From Chloroflexota bacterium (GTDB taxonomy: Bacteria > Chloroflexota > Ktedonobacteria > Ktedonobacterales > Ktedonobacteraceae): a DNA stretch of 6,493 nucleotides. Position 1 is the stretch's first letter. Every line of letters begins with the position of its first letter. The notes below the pieces were generated by a model. That model searched no databases. It was not told the origin of the DNA and worked only from the letters and a program-made list of their open reading frames with translations. The stretch spans positions 1 to 6,493 of the forward strand of contig JAJZEJ010000761.1 in assembly GCA_021828635.1 (NCBI GenBank), read 5' to 3'. Below are positions 6,336 through 6,493 of the stretch, piece by piece. Both the position numbers and the translations under genes were made by a program.

Positions 6336-6493
6336 AAAACGTGCAAATAGCAATGGTAATGGCAATAGTAATGGTATGAGTAATGGCAGTGGGAATCGCA
6401 GTCGCAGGCAGGGTAAGGCCGCGCCGCGCCGATATGTCTCAAGAAACCATAATCCCGTCACAGAAGATGAACGTATGTTGCGTCGTCCCGCGC
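6319..6493 (+). CDS. Unknown basic Asn/Gly-rich protein (3' partial)
   Basis: An open frame starts at the ATG 6319-6321, inside the last codons of glgB, and runs 58 codons to the window edge without a stop. AAGGG (6304-6308) lies 10 nt before the ATG. The 17-base overlap with glgB suggests translational coupling in one operon. The N-terminus begins M-S-R-N-Y-E-K-R, then a low-complexity Asn/Gly/Ser stretch (residues 10-26), then a basic stretch rich in Arg (27-43, with R-S-R-R-Q and P-R-R-Y), then [10 protein letters not shown]. No signal peptide is seen. This looks like a disordered, possibly nucleic-acid- or polyanion-binding leader in front of a domain that lies outside the window. I do not recognise the family; a glycogen-related role is only suggested by position. 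The competing ATG at 6332 stops after 15 codons. Confidence 0.6.
   Translation, partial: MSRNYEKRANSNGNGNSNGMSNGSGNRSRRQGKAAPRRYVSRNHNPVTEDERMLRRPA
6346..6396 (+). repeat. Imperfect hexanucleotide repeat (AAT-RGY) in coding sequence
   Basis: Degenerate units of the form AATGGT, AATGGC or AATAGT follow one another and encode Asn-Gly/Asn-Ser pairs near the start of the partial gene. A unit of six keeps the frame, so length changes would alter the linker but not switch the gene off. The units are imperfect, which limits slippage. Confidence 0.6.

Noticed and set aside
6332..6379. ATG overlapping the TGA of glgB (ATGA) as the start of the next gene
   Set aside because: This frame stops after 15 codons; the ATG at 6319 opens the long frame.

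Overview
The window reads as ordinary chromosomal DNA of a bacterium with moderate GC. It holds six protein genes: one cut off at each end and four complete. No rRNA, tRNA, CRISPR array, transposase or insertion-sequence end was seen. The style of the proteins (a glycogen branching enzyme without the extra N-terminal domain, a stand-alone PolX-type helix-hairpin-helix protein, Thr/Ala- and Asn/Gly-rich spacers) fits a soil Chloroflexota, perhaps Ktedonobacteria. That placement is an impression and was not tested by any search.

Layout. (1) 2-1384, plus strand: the C-terminal part of an unrecognised protein that carries a duplicated domain of about 98 residues; its start lies outside the window. 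(2) 1472-2185, minus strand: a HAD-superfamily hydrolase of the haloacid dehalogenase type II group, convergent with gene 1. (3) 2305-3390, plus strand: a tartrate / D-malate dehydrogenase of the beta-decarboxylating family, divergent from the HAD gene. The 119-bp spacer between them holds an imperfect 18-bp dyad and a possible promoter for the HAD gene. (4) 3554-4171, plus strand: a small protein made only of the N-terminal DNA-binding part of a PolX-type polymerase. It has its own near-consensus extended -10 promoter, a leader of about 115 nt, a small hairpin overlapping the ribosome binding site, and a clear intrinsic terminator at 4202-4232. (5) 4305-6335, plus strand: a complete 1,4-alpha-glucan branching enzyme (GlgB). 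(6) 6319-6493, plus strand: the first 58 codons of an unknown basic, Asn/Gly-rich protein whose start overlaps the end of glgB, so the two are probably translated from one mRNA.

Functionally the genes look like separate units rather than one system: central carbon metabolism (D-malate/tartrate oxidation), a small-molecule hydrolase, a DNA-binding protein and glycogen synthesis. The parts most worth a second look are the duplicated-domain protein, the catalytic-domain-less PolX relative with its leader, the dyad between the divergent HAD and dehydrogenase genes, and the low-complexity gene coupled to glgB. No clearly new multi-gene system can be supported from this window.
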